A stretch of DNA of 64,000 nt from Sporosarcina luteola (GTDB lineage Bacteria > Bacillota > Bacilli > Bacillales_A > Planococcaceae), in contig NZ_JAMBNV010000001.1 in NCBI RefSeq assembly GCF_023715245.1, forward strand, positions 310,001-374,000. Direction: 5' to 3'. The notes below the pieces were generated by a model. That model saw only the letters and a list, made by a program, of their open reading frames with translations. It made no database searches and had not been told where the DNA came from. This document shows, one piece after another, positions 35,925 to 44,783 of the stretch. How positions within the stretch are numbered: position 1 is the first letter of the stretch; each line of letters opens with the position of its first letter. The position numbers and the translations under genes were made by a program.

Positions 35925-36537
35925 TGGATACGAGATTTCCGTTCCGCTCCATCGTGAAGACGGGGGCCGTACGATCGGCATCGTCTTCCAATGTGACGAG
36001 GCGGCGTGCCCGGTTCATGATTTGTACGAATTGTTCGTAGTCGTTCCGAAGTGTTTTATTCTCTTGTTTCAGTTTGTCGATCTCTTTTTGGAGAGATTCG
36101 ACTTTTTCGTTTGCCATTTTAGCAGTCTGCTTCCATCTGAGTGATTCAGTGTCGCCGCCGCCCGTATGGTGTAAACGGATTAAATAGGCAATGACTGTAT
36201 CAAGCGATAAGGCGGATAAAGGAACTGCCATCTTTTCATCCTGATCGGTCCCTTGTGCAGGGTTGTATAATTGCTGGCTGCGTCGTTTGAAATCTGCACC
36301 CAAAACACGCATTGCCTGCTTCCGTTCTTTTTTTGCCTCTGCCAGTTCTTTTTCGTATTCGCGCCGGACGACCGCATTCCATCTGAAACCGCATGCTGCC
36401 GCGGTTCTGTTGAGTGCATCTCCGACCTCTTCAAATGCGCTGAGCTGTGTACTGCCTTCCCGGACGTGCCTTAGCACCGTCTCGGCTAATAAAATATCAT
36501 TTTCCTCAAGCCAAGCATCCTGTCTAACTTTCACCAT
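35902..36537 (-). CDS. rsfA: RsfA family prespore-type transcription regulator
   Basis: 211 residues from the ATG at 36537 (MVKVRQDAWLEEND), with GCAGGAGG 7 bases ahead. The N-terminal Myb/SANT-like region has evenly spaced tryptophans and the LAETVLRHVREGSTQLSAF segment. The C-terminal part (about 130-185) is a coiled coil rich in Lys, Glu and Gln. In B. subtilis RsfA (YwfN) modulates sigma-F genes in the forespore. Its position between lipL and ywfO matches that genome from memory. Confidence 0.9.
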   Translation of the reverse strand: MVKVRQDAWLEENDILLAETVLRHVREGSTQLSAFEEVGDALNRTAAACGFRWNAVVRREYEKELAEAKKERKQAMRVLGADFKRRSQQLYNPAQGTDQDEKMAVPLSALSLDTVIAYLIRLHHTGGGDTESLRWKQTAKMANEKVESLQKEIDKLKQENKTLRNDYEQFVQIMNRARRLVTLEDDADRTAPVFTMERNGNLVSKEPPINH

Positions 36538-36724
36538 CTCCTTGCCTCCTGCCATGTTCATAGTCTCTTTCTTACGGTCAGTGTGTACAGTGTGAAAGCC
36601 TTTTATTCATCCAAACTGAAACGTAGGTCAAAATAATTGCAATCAATTCAATGAAACCCTTTCTTTTCTCTTGCCGGGTTTTTGATATACTTAAGAAAAT
36701 GCATCGACGGAGGTGGATGAATAA

Positions 36725-38020
36725 GTGGATTATAAGAATGAAAAGCTTTTCGAAGAGAAAGTATTCAAGGATCCGGTCCACCGGTATATCCATGTGCGTG
36801 ACAGAGTCATATGGGACGTCATCGGAACGCGGGAATTCCAGCGGCTTCGCAGGATCCGGCAACTCGGGACGACGTATCTAGTGTTCCACGGGGCAGAGCA
36901 TAGCCGCTTCCAACACTCGCTTGGCGTCTATGAAATTGTCAGGCGGATCATTGACGACGGCTTCAGCGGACGGGCGGAATGGAATGATGAAGAACGGCTG
37001 TTGACGCTTTGCGCCGCTTTGCTGCATGACCTCGGCCACGGTCCGTTTTCGCATGCGTTCGAAAAGGTGTTCACGCTTGACCACGAGAAATTCACGCAGG
37101 CGATTTTGACAGGGGACACGGAAGTGAATGAAGTGCTGCGCCGCGTCTCACCCGAATTCCCGCAGCAAGTCGCAGATGTCATCGGAAAAACATACCCGGA
37201 CAAGCTTGCCGTCAGCCTCATTTCCAGTCAGATCGATGCAGACCGGATGGATTATTTACAGAGGGACGCTTACTATACCGGTGTTTCGTACGGCCATTTC
37301 GATATGGAGCGGATTTTGCGCGTCATGCGCCCGGCGGAGGAACAGGTAGTTATCAAGTTTAGCGGAATGCACGCAGTGGAAGATTACATAATGAGCCGCT
37401 ACCAAATGTATTGGCAAGTCTACTTTCACCCAGTTTCGCGTAGCGCGGAAGTCATTCTGATTAAAATCCTGCATCGCGCAAAACATCTACATACTGCTGG
37501 CTATCCGTTCAAGTATGAGCCTGTCCACTTCAAGTCGTTCTTCGATCGCACATTCGGCCTCGAGGAGTACCTATCATTGGATGAAGGCGTGCTCATGACG
37601 TATTTCCAATGGTGGCGCAAAGAAGAGGATGCTATATTGGCGGACTTGTGCGACCGTTTCCTCAACCGGAGACTGTTCCAATATGCCGAGTTCGATCCAG
37701 CAAAGGAATATCGGAAAATCGGCGAGCTAGAAAGGCTGTTCAAGGAAGCAGGCCTTGATCCGGAATACTATCTTGTCACGGATTCCTCGTCCGACTTGCC
37801 GTATGACTTCTACCGGCCCGGCGAGGAAAATGAGCGTGTGCCGATCTATTTGCAAATGTCGAACGGCGAGCTGAGCGAGCTGTCACGTTCATCGGAGATC
37901 GTCGATGCCATTTCAGGCAAGCGGCGCACCGACCATAAAATTTATTTTCCTGAAGATGTTTTGGAGTCAGAGGGAAATCCGCTATATGAGAAGATTTTAC
38001 AAATGTTGAGAGGTGAGTAG
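36725..38020 (+). CDS. ywfO: HD-domain phosphohydrolase YwfO
   Basis: 431 residues from GTG 36725 after GGAGGTGG. Metal-binding HD site: His64 (RFQHSLGV), His101-Asp102 (HDLGHGPFSHAFE), and a distal Asp in DADRMDYLQRD. This matches dNTP triphosphohydrolase-like HD proteins of the YwfO type, which in relatives hydrolyse nucleoside triphosphates. Its 3' end overlaps or abuts ywgA, so the pair is co-transcribed. Confidence 0.93.
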   Translation: MDYKNEKLFEEKVFKDPVHRYIHVRDRVIWDVIGTREFQRLRRIRQLGTTYLVFHGAEHSRFQHSLGVYEIVRRIIDDGFSGRAEWNDEERLLTLCAALLHDLGHGPFSHAFEKVFTLDHEKFTQAILTGDTEVNEVLRRVSPEFPQQVADVIGKTYPDKLAVSLISSQIDADRMDYLQRDAYYTGVSYGHFDMERILRVMRPAEEQVVIKFSGMHAVEDYIMSRYQMYWQVYFHPVSRSAEVILIKILHRAKHLHTAGYPFKYEPVHFKSFFDRTFGLEEYLSLDEGVLMTYFQWWRKEEDAILADLCDRFLNRRLFQYAEFDPAKEYRKIGELERLFKEAGLDPEYYLVTDSSSDLPYDFYRPGEENERVPIYLQMSNGELSELSRSSEIVDAISGKRRTDHKIYFPEDVLESEGNPLYEKILQMLRGE

Positions 38021-38021
38021 G

Positions 38022-38531
38022 TTGCTGCAGGAACATGCTAGAATTGTGCAATTCATTGCCATGGCGGGGGAAGCTCGCGGGCGGAAGAAGTTGCAGAAGA
38101 TGATCTATATCGCGAAAAAGATGGATTTCCCATTCGCTGAAAAATACGAGCTGCATATGTACGGTCCCTATTCGGAGGAATTGACGCTCCGGGTCGAGGA
38201 ACTGTGCGAAATGGGCTTTTTAAAGGAGAGCTGCACGGATAAGGGCTCATACGTTCAATATAGTTATAACGTGACGGAAGAGGGCGGCCGTTTTTTGGAA
38301 ACCGCTGCTGCGCCGCATGAAAAACTTGCGGACTGTATTGATCGGCTGAATGGAAAGAGCTCGCGGTTCTTGGAGCTGGTGTCGACATTGCTCTATTTCG
38401 ATTATCTGCCGAAGGACGAGCAGATTGCCAAAGTGCATATCGTGAAAAACAAACTGAACTTCACCGACGACGAAATGCATGACGCTTTTGAATTTATTGC
38501 AGAGCTGCAGGCGTGTTCGGTTGTAGTGTGA
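38022..38531 (+). CDS. ywgA: YwgA family protein
   Basis: 169 residues from TTG 38022 (MLQEHARIVQF), placed by AGAGGTGAG just upstream; a GTG at 38013 is also in frame. Conserved GRKKLQKMIYIAKKMDFPF at about 20-38 and YGPYSEELTLRVEELCEMGF mark YwgA proteins, which share a fold with antitoxin-like phage proteins. Function unknown. One base separates it from ywfO. Confidence 0.88.
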   Translation: MLQEHARIVQFIAMAGEARGRKKLQKMIYIAKKMDFPFAEKYELHMYGPYSEELTLRVEELCEMGFLKESCTDKGSYVQYSYNVTEEGGRFLETAAAPHEKLADCIDRLNGKSSRFLELVSTLLYFDYLPKDEQIAKVHIVKNKLNFTDDEMHDAFEFIAELQACSVVV

Positions 38532-38540
38532 TAGATGGAG

Positions 38541-38567
38541 ATCCCCTTTGATATGAGGGGATTTTTT
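38541..38567 (+). terminator. Rho-independent terminator after ywgA
   Basis: ATCCCCT / AGGGGAT hairpin followed by TTTTTTG. Confidence 0.85.
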
Positions 38568-38590
38568 TGTGGGATCGCGTCGGGGGGGAG

Positions 38591-38745
38591 GTGCCCGCGC
38601 TTAAAGCAAGGTCATCCGCGCTCAAAGTAGGTCGCTCTGCGCTCAAAGATGATCCTCTCGCGCTCAAAGTGGGGTGTTCCGCGCTCAAAGATGATCCTTC
38701 CGCGCTCAAAACGAATCCCCACGCTTCCAAAGCCGTCCCCGAGCA
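38591..38745. repeat. Phased repeat array 10 (GCGCTCAAA type, 21-bp period, 7 units)
   Basis: GCGCTTAAA at 38597, then GCGCTCAAA at 38618, 38639, 38660, 38681 and 38702, and a decayed ACGCTTCCA at 38721. The last step is 19 bp. Between convergent ywgA and ywhB. Confidence 0.92.
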
Positions 38746-38747
38746 AA

Positions 38748-38778
38748 CAAAAAACGATGCGAGAATCTCGCATCGTTC
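38748..38778 (-). terminator. Terminator after the tautomerase gene
   Basis: AACGATGCGAGA / TCTCGCATCGTT perfect stem; minus-strand tail is TTTTTTG. Confidence 0.8.
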
Positions 38779-38781
38779 CAA

Positions 38782-38970
38782 TTATTCCTTGTCGCTCAGG
38801 CGCTTGCCTCCGGTTGCATAATGATTTTTCGACATTTCTTCGATGATGACAGAAACGTTTTGAATTGGAGCACCTGTTGTCTCAGCGACTACTGCAGACA
38901 CTTTCTCACAGAGATTTCGCTTCTGCTCATCCGTGCGTCCTTCAATCATTTTTACAGTTACAATTGGCAT
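38782..38970 (-). CDS. ywhB: 4-oxalocrotonate tautomerase family protein (YwhB)
   Basis: 62 residues. After removal of Met1 the catalytic Pro is N-terminal (PIVTVKMIEGRTDEQK), followed by a conserved Arg and the VSVIIEEM core. These hexameric enzymes tautomerise 2-hydroxymuconate-like acids; the physiological role in Bacillus is unsettled. GGGGGAAC precedes the ATG. Confidence 0.93.
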   Translation of the reverse strand: MPIVTVKMIEGRTDEQKRNLCEKVSAVVAETTGAPIQNVSVIIEEMSKNHYATGGKRLSDKE

Positions 38971-39038
38971 ACTAGTTCCCCCTTTCGACCATCTTTAGGT
39001 ATAGTGTATATAATAGCAGAATGGGAGGGGTTATAGGA

Positions 39039-39566
39039 ATGACGAATGAAAAACCGAAACGGAAAATGGGATTCACCATCATAAAAGATGATCCGACCGA
39101 TGGACATGGAGGATTCGGGATCGGGGCTTTGTCATTGGAAAACGTCTCGCCGGTCATCATCGACATCGAAGAAGGGGAAGCGCGCATCGAGATTGGTGCG
39201 ATGCATGCCCGCAGCGATACGGAACGAGGCGTGAAATTCACGACGAACCGCGAAGATTCGGAAGGCGGAAAACCGTACTGGCTCGTCTGGGTAACGATTG
39301 ATTTTAATAAGGATGGCCCGTATTATGCAGGCGTCACTGCGTGCGAAATGGTCGTGAATCGCGAAAAGCGCAGAGGATATAAGGTTCTTGCGGATCATGT
39401 GAATAAAATGGACAAATCGATGAAGCGGCATATCATGGTCGATCATATGGATGATAAATCGAAACAGATCCTTACAGATTTCCTTTCGACTCACAACAAG
39501 GAAATGTGGGAGCGGAGCGAACCGAAATTGCACATCGATCTCGGTGCTGATTCGCCTGAATTATGA
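39039..39566 (+). CDS. ywhD: YwhD family protein
   Basis: 175 residues from ATG 39039 with GGGAGGGG at 39023-39030. Soluble protein with the family segments GFTIIKDDPTDGHGGFG near the start and PYWLVWVTIDFNKDGPYYAG near residue 85. Function unknown. Its place between ywhB and pbpG fits the yw* order. Confidence 0.9.
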   Translation: MTNEKPKRKMGFTIIKDDPTDGHGGFGIGALSLENVSPVIIDIEEGEARIEIGAMHARSDTERGVKFTTNREDSEGGKPYWLVWVTIDFNKDGPYYAGVTACEMVVNREKRRGYKVLADHVNKMDKSMKRHIMVDHMDDKSKQILTDFLSTHNKEMWERSEPKLHIDLGADSPEL

Positions 39567-39748
39567 ACAAACTGTGAAATGTTGTGACTTCCCCGACTTC
39601 GGTAGTTGAATGTCTGCGGAAAAGGAAGTACACTGATTACAGCTTGCGATTGTAAGCTAGGACAACCGGAGCAATGCGACTCCCTGTCAAATGCTGGTTC
39701 ACCACAACCCAAGCAATGAGCCATCATGCGATAGGCCGCATTCGACGG
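39567..39748. other. Unassigned 180-bp intergenic segment
   Basis: No convincing gene on either strand. A minus-strand frame carries a CLGCG ... CSGC pair that could be a tiny zinc ribbon, but there is no ribosome binding site. Short inverted stretches suggest possible RNA structure upstream of the bidirectional terminator. Confidence 0.35.
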
Positions 39749-39798
39749 TAAAAAAGCTTTGCCCCACTGATTCAATTCAGAAGGGCAAAGCTTTTTTG
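39749..39798. terminator. Bidirectional terminator
   Basis: AAAAAAGCTTTGCCC / GGGCAAAGCTTTTTT perfect inverted repeat with a loop of about 20 bases. Confidence 0.88.
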
Positions 39799-39808
39799 AT
39801 TGCCTGTT

Positions 39809-39936
39809 ATCGTCTAGACTCCGGGCGCTAGCTGCTCGGGTCATAAGGCAGCTCCGCTGCACGGCAAAGAACGCCGTTTCGCGGATCCGCCTTATGCCTG
39901 TCGCAGCTAAGCGAGCGCCCTCCGCTTTTGGCTATT
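39809..39936 (-). repeat. Dispersed 130-bp hairpin repeat, copy B
   Basis: Same fixed blocks as copy A at 24570-24701. The variable arms differ but pair again: GGGCGCT/AGCGCCC and AGCTGC/GCAGCT. On the minus strand it begins at the stop codon of the PBP gene. Compensating changes argue for a selected folded structure. Confidence 0.78.
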
Positions 39937-41989
39937 CAAAAAACGAAAACGGAAAAAGCTCGAACGTACCTGAGTCTTCATCGCCATTGTTTCGCTGTTC
40001 GCGCAAGTTCTTATCGGTGCATAGCTTTTGAGGCATGTCTTTTTCCTTCAAATACATAAGCCGTTGCTTCGGACATTCATTGACAGCGATGCCTCCGGTT
40101 TCGACGTCGACGATGACACTGCTAACGCCTTTCGGGGGAATGAACGGCTCAGGCGTTTTGCCTGCGTGGACCGTTTCCATGAAGTCGATCCATATCTTCT
40201 TTGATGCAGCCTTGTCTTCAAGTTCCGTCAATTGCTGGCCGACGTCATAGCCCGTCCAGATACCCGCCGTCAGGGAAGGGGTGTAGCCGATCAAGTATTG
40301 GTCGGAAATGGTCGTCCCTGATTTTGCTGCATACGGCCGTTTTTGTTTCGAGCGCATCGACAGACCGGTTGAAACGGAATAATCATTGAAAGCCGGGTCG
40401 AACATGCCTGTTAACATATGGGTGAGCACGAACGCATCCTGTTCGGTCATGACCCGTTTCGTACTCTTCTTCGGCTGTTCGTACACCGTTTTCCCATCCG
40501 CATCAGTAATGGACAGGATCATTGTCGGTTCCACTTCCAACCCGCCTGAGGCAATTCGATCATACGCGGTCGTCATTTCCAGCAAAGTGACGGTCGAAGT
40601 GCCCAATGCGACAGCGGGGGATTCCTGGAATTTAACATCGAGTCCAAGCCGATCCGCCATTTTATTGAACTTTTTGTACCCGATATCCTCAAGCGTCTTC
40701 ACGGCGTAAATATTATCCGAGATGGCGATCGCCTGTGCGAGGGAGATCGGATGGCCTGCAAATTTGCCGTTGATATTTTTCGGCTCATACGTCGAGCGGC
40801 CTTCGTCGTACGTGAAAATGGTACGTTCCGTCGACATGAATGTGAGCGGATTATAGCCATCTTCAAGCGCAGCCGCGTAAAGAATCGGTTTCATCGCGGA
40901 TCCAGGCTGCCGCTTCGCCTGCGTCACCCGGTTGAACGGGCTCTCTTTGTAATCCATCCCGCCAACAAGTGAAGTGATCGCCCCGGTTTCGGTCTCCATC
41001 GACATGAATCCGACCTGCAGCCCGTTATCAGGCATCCATTTCTTGATGTATTCCTCCGCTGTCTGCTGATGATGCGGATCGAGCGTCGTCCGAATCGTCC
41101 AACCTCCTTCAGCCGGATAGCGCCCTTTCTTGCTTAAAATCCGCTCCGCTTCTCGCCATACTTCATCCAAAAAATAAGGGGCGACCCGCTTCATATCCTT
41201 CCAGTCTTCGGTCTTCAACGCCACTGCAACATCCGCCGCGCGCTGCCGCTGAATTTCGGTGATGAATCCCTGGTTCTCCATAAGGGATAGGATCAATAAT
41301 TGACGTTCACGGGAACGCTCGGGATTGTCGAGTGGGTCGAACACCGCTGGCCCTTTCGCAATTGCCGTGATTAGCGCGGATTCCTCGAGTGTCAGCTCCT
41401 TCGCCGACTTCGCGAAATAAAACCTGCTCGCCGCCTCGACGCCATACATCCCATGACCGAAATAGATCGTATTCAAATAGCCTTCCAAAATGACATCCTT
41501 GTCGTAAAAAGTTTCCAACCTGTATGCATAGATGGACTCTTTTATTTTCCGGTTCCACGATTTTTCATGTGTCAGAAATAAATTCCGGGCATACTGCATA
41601 GTGATGGAGCTTGCGCCTTCCGCTTTTCGCATTGTCTTCACGTCTTTCAATACAGCTCCGGCAATCCGTTTATAATCAAACCCGTTGTGCTCGTAAAAAT
41701 TACGGTCCTCCGTCGCAATCACTGCGTCGAGCAGAAATGGCGAAATTTCATCGAGACTGACCCAATACCGCCGTTCCGCGGAAAATTTATCGCCGATCTG
41801 GCGTCCGTTCTTATCGAGGAACACACTCGCTTTCGGCACGCTCAACGAAGGTGCCCCCGTAATCTGCGCATAAAGACGCAAGGCGAGGAACATCGTGAAA
41901 AACGCCGTCAACGCGGTAACAATCAGCAGGGCAATCCGTCGAAAGAAGTTACGTCTTTTCTTTTTCTTTATATAATCGACCCGTCTCAT
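39932..41989 (-). CDS. pbpG: Class A penicillin-binding protein, PbpG (PBP2d) type
   Basis: 685 residues from the ATG at 41989, preceded by AGAAGGG. A basic cytosolic start and one membrane helix (about 18-40). Glycosyltransferase domain with catalytic Glu94 (IATEDRNFYEHNG). Transpeptidase domain with SxxK Ser364 (QPGSAMKP), SDN at 423-425 and KSGTT near 560. B. subtilis PbpG (YwhE) is made in the forespore and helps build the germ cell wall. Position after ywhD supports this identity. No PASTA or FN3 tail. Confidence 0.93.
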   Translation of the reverse strand: MRRVDYIKKKKRRNFFRRIALLIVTALTAFFTMFLALRLYAQITGAPSLSVPKASVFLDKNGRQIGDKFSAERRYWVSLDEISPFLLDAVIATEDRNFYEHNGFDYKRIAGAVLKDVKTMRKAEGASSITMQYARNLFLTHEKSWNRKIKESIYAYRLETFYDKDVILEGYLNTIYFGHGMYGVEAASRFYFAKSAKELTLEESALITAIAKGPAVFDPLDNPERSRERQLLILSLMENQGFITEIQRQRAADVAVALKTEDWKDMKRVAPYFLDEVWREAERILSKKGRYPAEGGWTIRTTLDPHHQQTAEEYIKKWMPDNGLQVGFMSMETETGAITSLVGGMDYKESPFNRVTQAKRQPGSAMKPILYAAALEDGYNPLTFMSTERTIFTYDEGRSTYEPKNINGKFAGHPISLAQAIAISDNIYAVKTLEDIGYKKFNKMADRLGLDVKFQESPAVALGTSTVTLLEMTTAYDRIASGGLEVEPTMILSITDADGKTVYEQPKKSTKRVMTEQDAFVLTHMLTGMFDPAFNDYSVSTGLSMRSKQKRPYAAKSGTTISDQYLIGYTPSLTAGIWTGYDVGQQLTELEDKAASKKIWIDFMETVHAGKTPEPFIPPKGVSSVIVDVETGGIAVNECPKQRLMYLKEKDMPQKLCTDKNLREQRNNGDEDSGTFELFPFSFFE

Positions 41990-42161
41990 GCAATCCCTTC
42001 TCCCACCGTTCTTTGCAGTCAGTATGGAACCGGCGCGCAAAAGTTAAACGGTAAATCGATAAAAACATAGATTTGATTCCGACAATTCGCGATGTATTGG
42101 AATAGTACGGGGATAAACGATATAATGAATAGATATTTTGAACGGCAAGGGCGGTGCAACA

Positions 42162-42584
42162 GTGGAATCAAATAAAGAAGGACGAAACGTCGATGTCCTG
42201 CTTCAATCGACGATCCAGCATGTCGGTCAGGCTGCGGACAAGCATGAGCTGAACGCAGAGGGGACATTGGTCGAAAAAGCCGGAAAGACATATTTGCGTT
42301 TTGTCGAAGACCTGAACGGCCAGCAAGTGCAAACGACGGTGAAATTGGAAGAAGAGGACGCATTGATCATGCGGAACGGGGCGGTCCAGATGCGCCTGCC
42401 ATTTACGCAGGGAGAAATACGGCCAGGCTCGTACGGAAATGGTCCCGCCACTTTCGATCTTCTCGTGAAGACGACGAAGCTGGAAGTTGGAGCGGACAAA
42501 TTCATAGCTCACTATGAACTGCATGCAGAAGGCGCATTGTTAGGCAGACATGAACTGAACATTACATATACGGAGGGACAATAA
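42162..42584 (+). CDS. ywiB: YwiB family protein (DUF1934)
   Basis: 140 residues from GTG 42162, with GGGCGGTG upstream. A small beta-barrel lipocalin-like protein: [20 protein letters not shown] and [16 protein letters not shown] segments are typical. Function unknown. It overlaps the first base of argS, the same pairing as in B. subtilis. Confidence 0.88.
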   Translation: MESNKEGRNVDVLLQSTIQHVGQAADKHELNAEGTLVEKAGKTYLRFVEDLNGQQVQTTVKLEEEDALIMRNGAVQMRLPFTQGEIRPGSYGNGPATFDLLVKTTKLEVGADKFIAHYELHAEGALLGRHELNITYTEGQ

Positions 42585-44251
42585 TGAACGCAGTTGAAAA
42601 GATCCAACAGGAAATTAAAGACGCATTCCGCGAGGCGGTTATCGCTTCCGGACTTGCAGATGAATCGGCAATGCCGAACATCATTCTAGAAACGCCGAAA
42701 AACAAAGAGAACGGCGACTACGCGACGAATATCGCGATGCAGTTGACGAAACTCGCGAAAAAGCCGCCCCGTGCAATCGCGGAAGCCATTCTCGAGAAAT
42801 TGGACACATCTTCGACTTCCATTAAATCAATGGAAATTGCGGGTCCAGGATTCATTAATATTAAGCTGAAAAGCGATTACTTAGGGGAAGTCGTCAAAAC
42901 AGTACTTGCCCAAGGCGCGGATTATGGACGTTCAACGTATGGCGAAAACCTAAAGGTCCAAGTTGAATTCGTCTCAGCGAATCCGACGGGCGACTTGCAT
43001 TTAGGACATGCGCGTGGCGCTTCCATCGGTGATTCATTGTGCAATATCCTCGATTTTGCAGGCTTCGATGTATCACGGGAATATTACATCAATGACGCGG
43101 GCAATCAAGTGAATAATTTGGCCCTTTCAGTCGAGGCGCGATACTTCCAAGCATTGGGTCTCGAAAAAGAAATGCCGGAAGATGGCTACCAGGGACAGGA
43201 CATCATCGATATCGGTGAGAAGCTTGCTGAGGAATTCGGCGATCAGTACGTGAACACTCCGGAAAAGGAACGCCAGGAGTTTTTCAGGAAGTATGGCCTT
43301 GATTTCGAATTGGCGAAACTGAAGAAGGACTTGGAAGATTTCCGCGTGCCTTTTGATAACTGGTTCTCGGAAACATCGCTTTATACGGACGGAAAAATTG
43401 GTATCGCGCTCGATAAATTGCGTCAGAACGGGCATGTGTATGAAGAGGAAGGTGCAACGTGGTTCCGTTCGACGACGTTCGGGGACGATAAAGACCGCGT
43501 GCTTATTAAGAATGACGGCACGTACACGTATTTGACGCCGGACATCGCATATCACGAAGACAAGCTCCGCCGTGGCTTCGACAAGCTCATCAACATTTGG
43601 GGAGCGGACCATCACGGTTATATTCCACGGATGAAAGCGGCGATTGAGGCGCTCGGTTACGACCGCGACACGCTCGAAGTGGAAGTCGCCCAAATGGTGC
43701 AGCTGTACAAAGACGGCGAGAAATTCAAAATGAGTAAGCGTACCGGAAAAGCGGTCACACTGCGCGAACTCGTCGAAGAAGTCGGTTTGGATGCCGTCCG
43801 CTATTTCTTCGCAATGCGTTCCGCCGATTCGCAAATGGACTTCGATCTGGATTTAGCGATTTCACAGTCGAATGAAAACCCTGTGTACTACGCGCAATAC
43901 GCGCATGCACGCATTTCATCGATCCTTCGCCAGGCGGAAGAAACGAATCTTGCGGCTTCGACGGATCACGTGGATTTATTGCAGACAGAGAAGGAATTAT
44001 CATTGCTGAAGAAACTCGGCGACTTCCCGCGTGCCGTCAGCGATTCAGCAAGAATGCGCTCGCCGCACCGGATCACAATCTATATCCAGGAGCTGGCCGC
44101 GGAATTCCATAGCTTCTACAATGCTGAGAAAGTGCTCGACCCGGATAACCGCGACTTGTCCGAAGCACGCCTTGCATTGATCACAGCAACTCGCACGACG
44201 ATTGCGAATGCGTTGAAACTGATTGGCGTTGCAGCACCTGAGAGAATGTAA
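42584..44251 (+). CDS. argS: Arginyl-tRNA synthetase
   Basis: 555 residues, the normal length in Bacillales. Add-1 N-terminal domain, then the HIGH-type HLGH at 139-142 in [13 protein letters not shown], the KMSKR loop near 385 ([12 protein letters not shown]), and an all-helical anticodon-binding domain ending in GVAAPERM. It charges tRNA-Arg with arginine. GGAGGGACAATA precedes ATG 42584. A strong terminator follows. Confidence 0.97.
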   Translation: MNAVEKIQQEIKDAFREAVIASGLADESAMPNIILETPKNKENGDYATNIAMQLTKLAKKPPRAIAEAILEKLDTSSTSIKSMEIAGPGFINIKLKSDYLGEVVKTVLAQGADYGRSTYGENLKVQVEFVSANPTGDLHLGHARGASIGDSLCNILDFAGFDVSREYYINDAGNQVNNLALSVEARYFQALGLEKEMPEDGYQGQDIIDIGEKLAEEFGDQYVNTPEKERQEFFRKYGLDFELAKLKKDLEDFRVPFDNWFSETSLYTDGKIGIALDKLRQNGHVYEEEGATWFRSTTFGDDKDRVLIKNDGTYTYLTPDIAYHEDKLRRGFDKLINIWGADHHGYIPRMKAAIEALGYDRDTLEVEVAQMVQLYKDGEKFKMSKRTGKAVTLRELVEEVGLDAVRYFFAMRSADSQMDFDLDLAISQSNENPVYYAQYAHARISSILRQAEETNLAASTDHVDLLQTEKELSLLKKLGDFPRAVSDSARMRSPHRITIYIQELAAEFHSFYNAEKVLDPDNRDLSEARLALITATRTTIANALKLIGVAAPERM

Positions 44252-44259
44252 ATATGAAT

Positions 44260-44299
44260 CGCCCCTCCGCCCGATCGATCGGTGGAGGGGCGTTTTTTT
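44260..44299 (+). terminator. Rho-independent terminator after argS
   Basis: CGCCCCTCC / GGAGGGGCG hairpin followed by TTTTTTT. Confidence 0.9.
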
Positions 44300-44304
44300 G
44301 CTCA

Positions 44305-44405
44305 AATACGCATAAAAGCTGTGAAATACGCATAAATCTGCTGAAAAACGCATAAACGCTATGAATGACGCATAAATCCTAATAAGTACGCATAAACGCG
44401 AATAA
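44305..44405. repeat. Phased repeat array 11 (TTTATGCG type on minus strand, 5 units of 20 bp)
   Basis: TACGCATAAA, TACGCATAAA, AACGCATAAA, GACGCATAAA and TACGCATAAA place CATAAA at 44311, 44331, 44351, 44371 and 44391. Confidence 0.92.
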
Positions 44406-44427
44406 CGACTGAAGAAAATGCACCCCC

Positions 44428-44455
44428 TCGACATCGCACAAATCTATAGTATAAT
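44428..44455 (+). promoter_or_regulatory. Sigma-A-type promoter of the cobalamin operon
   Basis: TCGACA at 44428-44433 and a perfect TATAAT at 44450-44455, spaced by 16 bases, directly ahead of the riboswitch. Confidence 0.65.
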
Positions 44456-44485
44456 TAAACTCGAATCACAATTACATAACCAAAC

Positions 44486-44645
44486 ATGAAGGTGCCCCGC
44501 CGTCAACGCCGGGGTTAAAAGGGAAGCCGGTTCAAATCCGGCGCGGTCCCGCCACTGTAAGTGCTCGCAAGCTGCAACATGCCACTGGATATTTTCCGGG
44601 AAGGCGCAGTACGCGATGAGCATAAGCCAGGAGACCTGCCTTCAT
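44486..44645 (+). ncRNA. Cobalamin (AdoCbl-type) riboswitch
   Basis: Conserved blocks occur in order: AAGGTGCC with a CCCCG/CGGGG hairpin, GGGAAGCCGGTTCAAATCCG, GCGGTCCCGCCACTGTAA, and the B12 box AGCCAGGAGACCTGCC at 44625-44640. ATGAAGG at 44486-44492 pairs with CCTTCAT at 44639-44645 as the closing stem. It senses intracellular cobalamin and controls the import and salvage genes that follow. Confidence 0.95.
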
Positions 44646-44728
44646 GAGTCACCCGTACCCTACGAGGATAGGTTTGGTGGAAATCGGCGCGTACATATAA
44701 ACATCCGCTGTATTTTTACTAAACACAT

Positions 44729-44760
44729 TCCTCCGTCCACAAAACGGGGGATTTTTATTT
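44729..44760 (+). terminator. Riboswitch expression platform terminator
   Basis: TCCTCCGT / ACGGGGGA 8-bp stem, loop CCACAAA, then TTTTTATTT, placed between the aptamer and btuF. This points to ligand-induced transcription termination. Confidence 0.75.
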
Positions 44761-44783
44761 GGAACAAACAGGAGGAAATCGGA

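Noticed and set aside
38567..38821. Possible heptad-repeat protein (ALKxxxx) read through array 10
   Set aside because: There is no ribosome binding site, the frame begins in the ywgA terminator and runs into the tautomerase gene on the other strand. The repeat follows from the 21-bp period.
39491..39862. 123-codon minus-strand frame between ywhD and pbpG
   Set aside because: It spans repeat copy B, a strong terminator and the antisense of ywhD, and lacks a binding site. Only the short CxxC part was kept as a possible item.
43127..43834. 235-codon open frame antisense to argS
   Set aside because: Covers the catalytic core of argS in reverse and has no start signal.
44616..44783. Longer N-terminus of BtuF
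   Set aside because: It would read through the riboswitch B12 box and terminator. ATG 44784 has an ideal binding site and begins the lipoprotein signal peptide.
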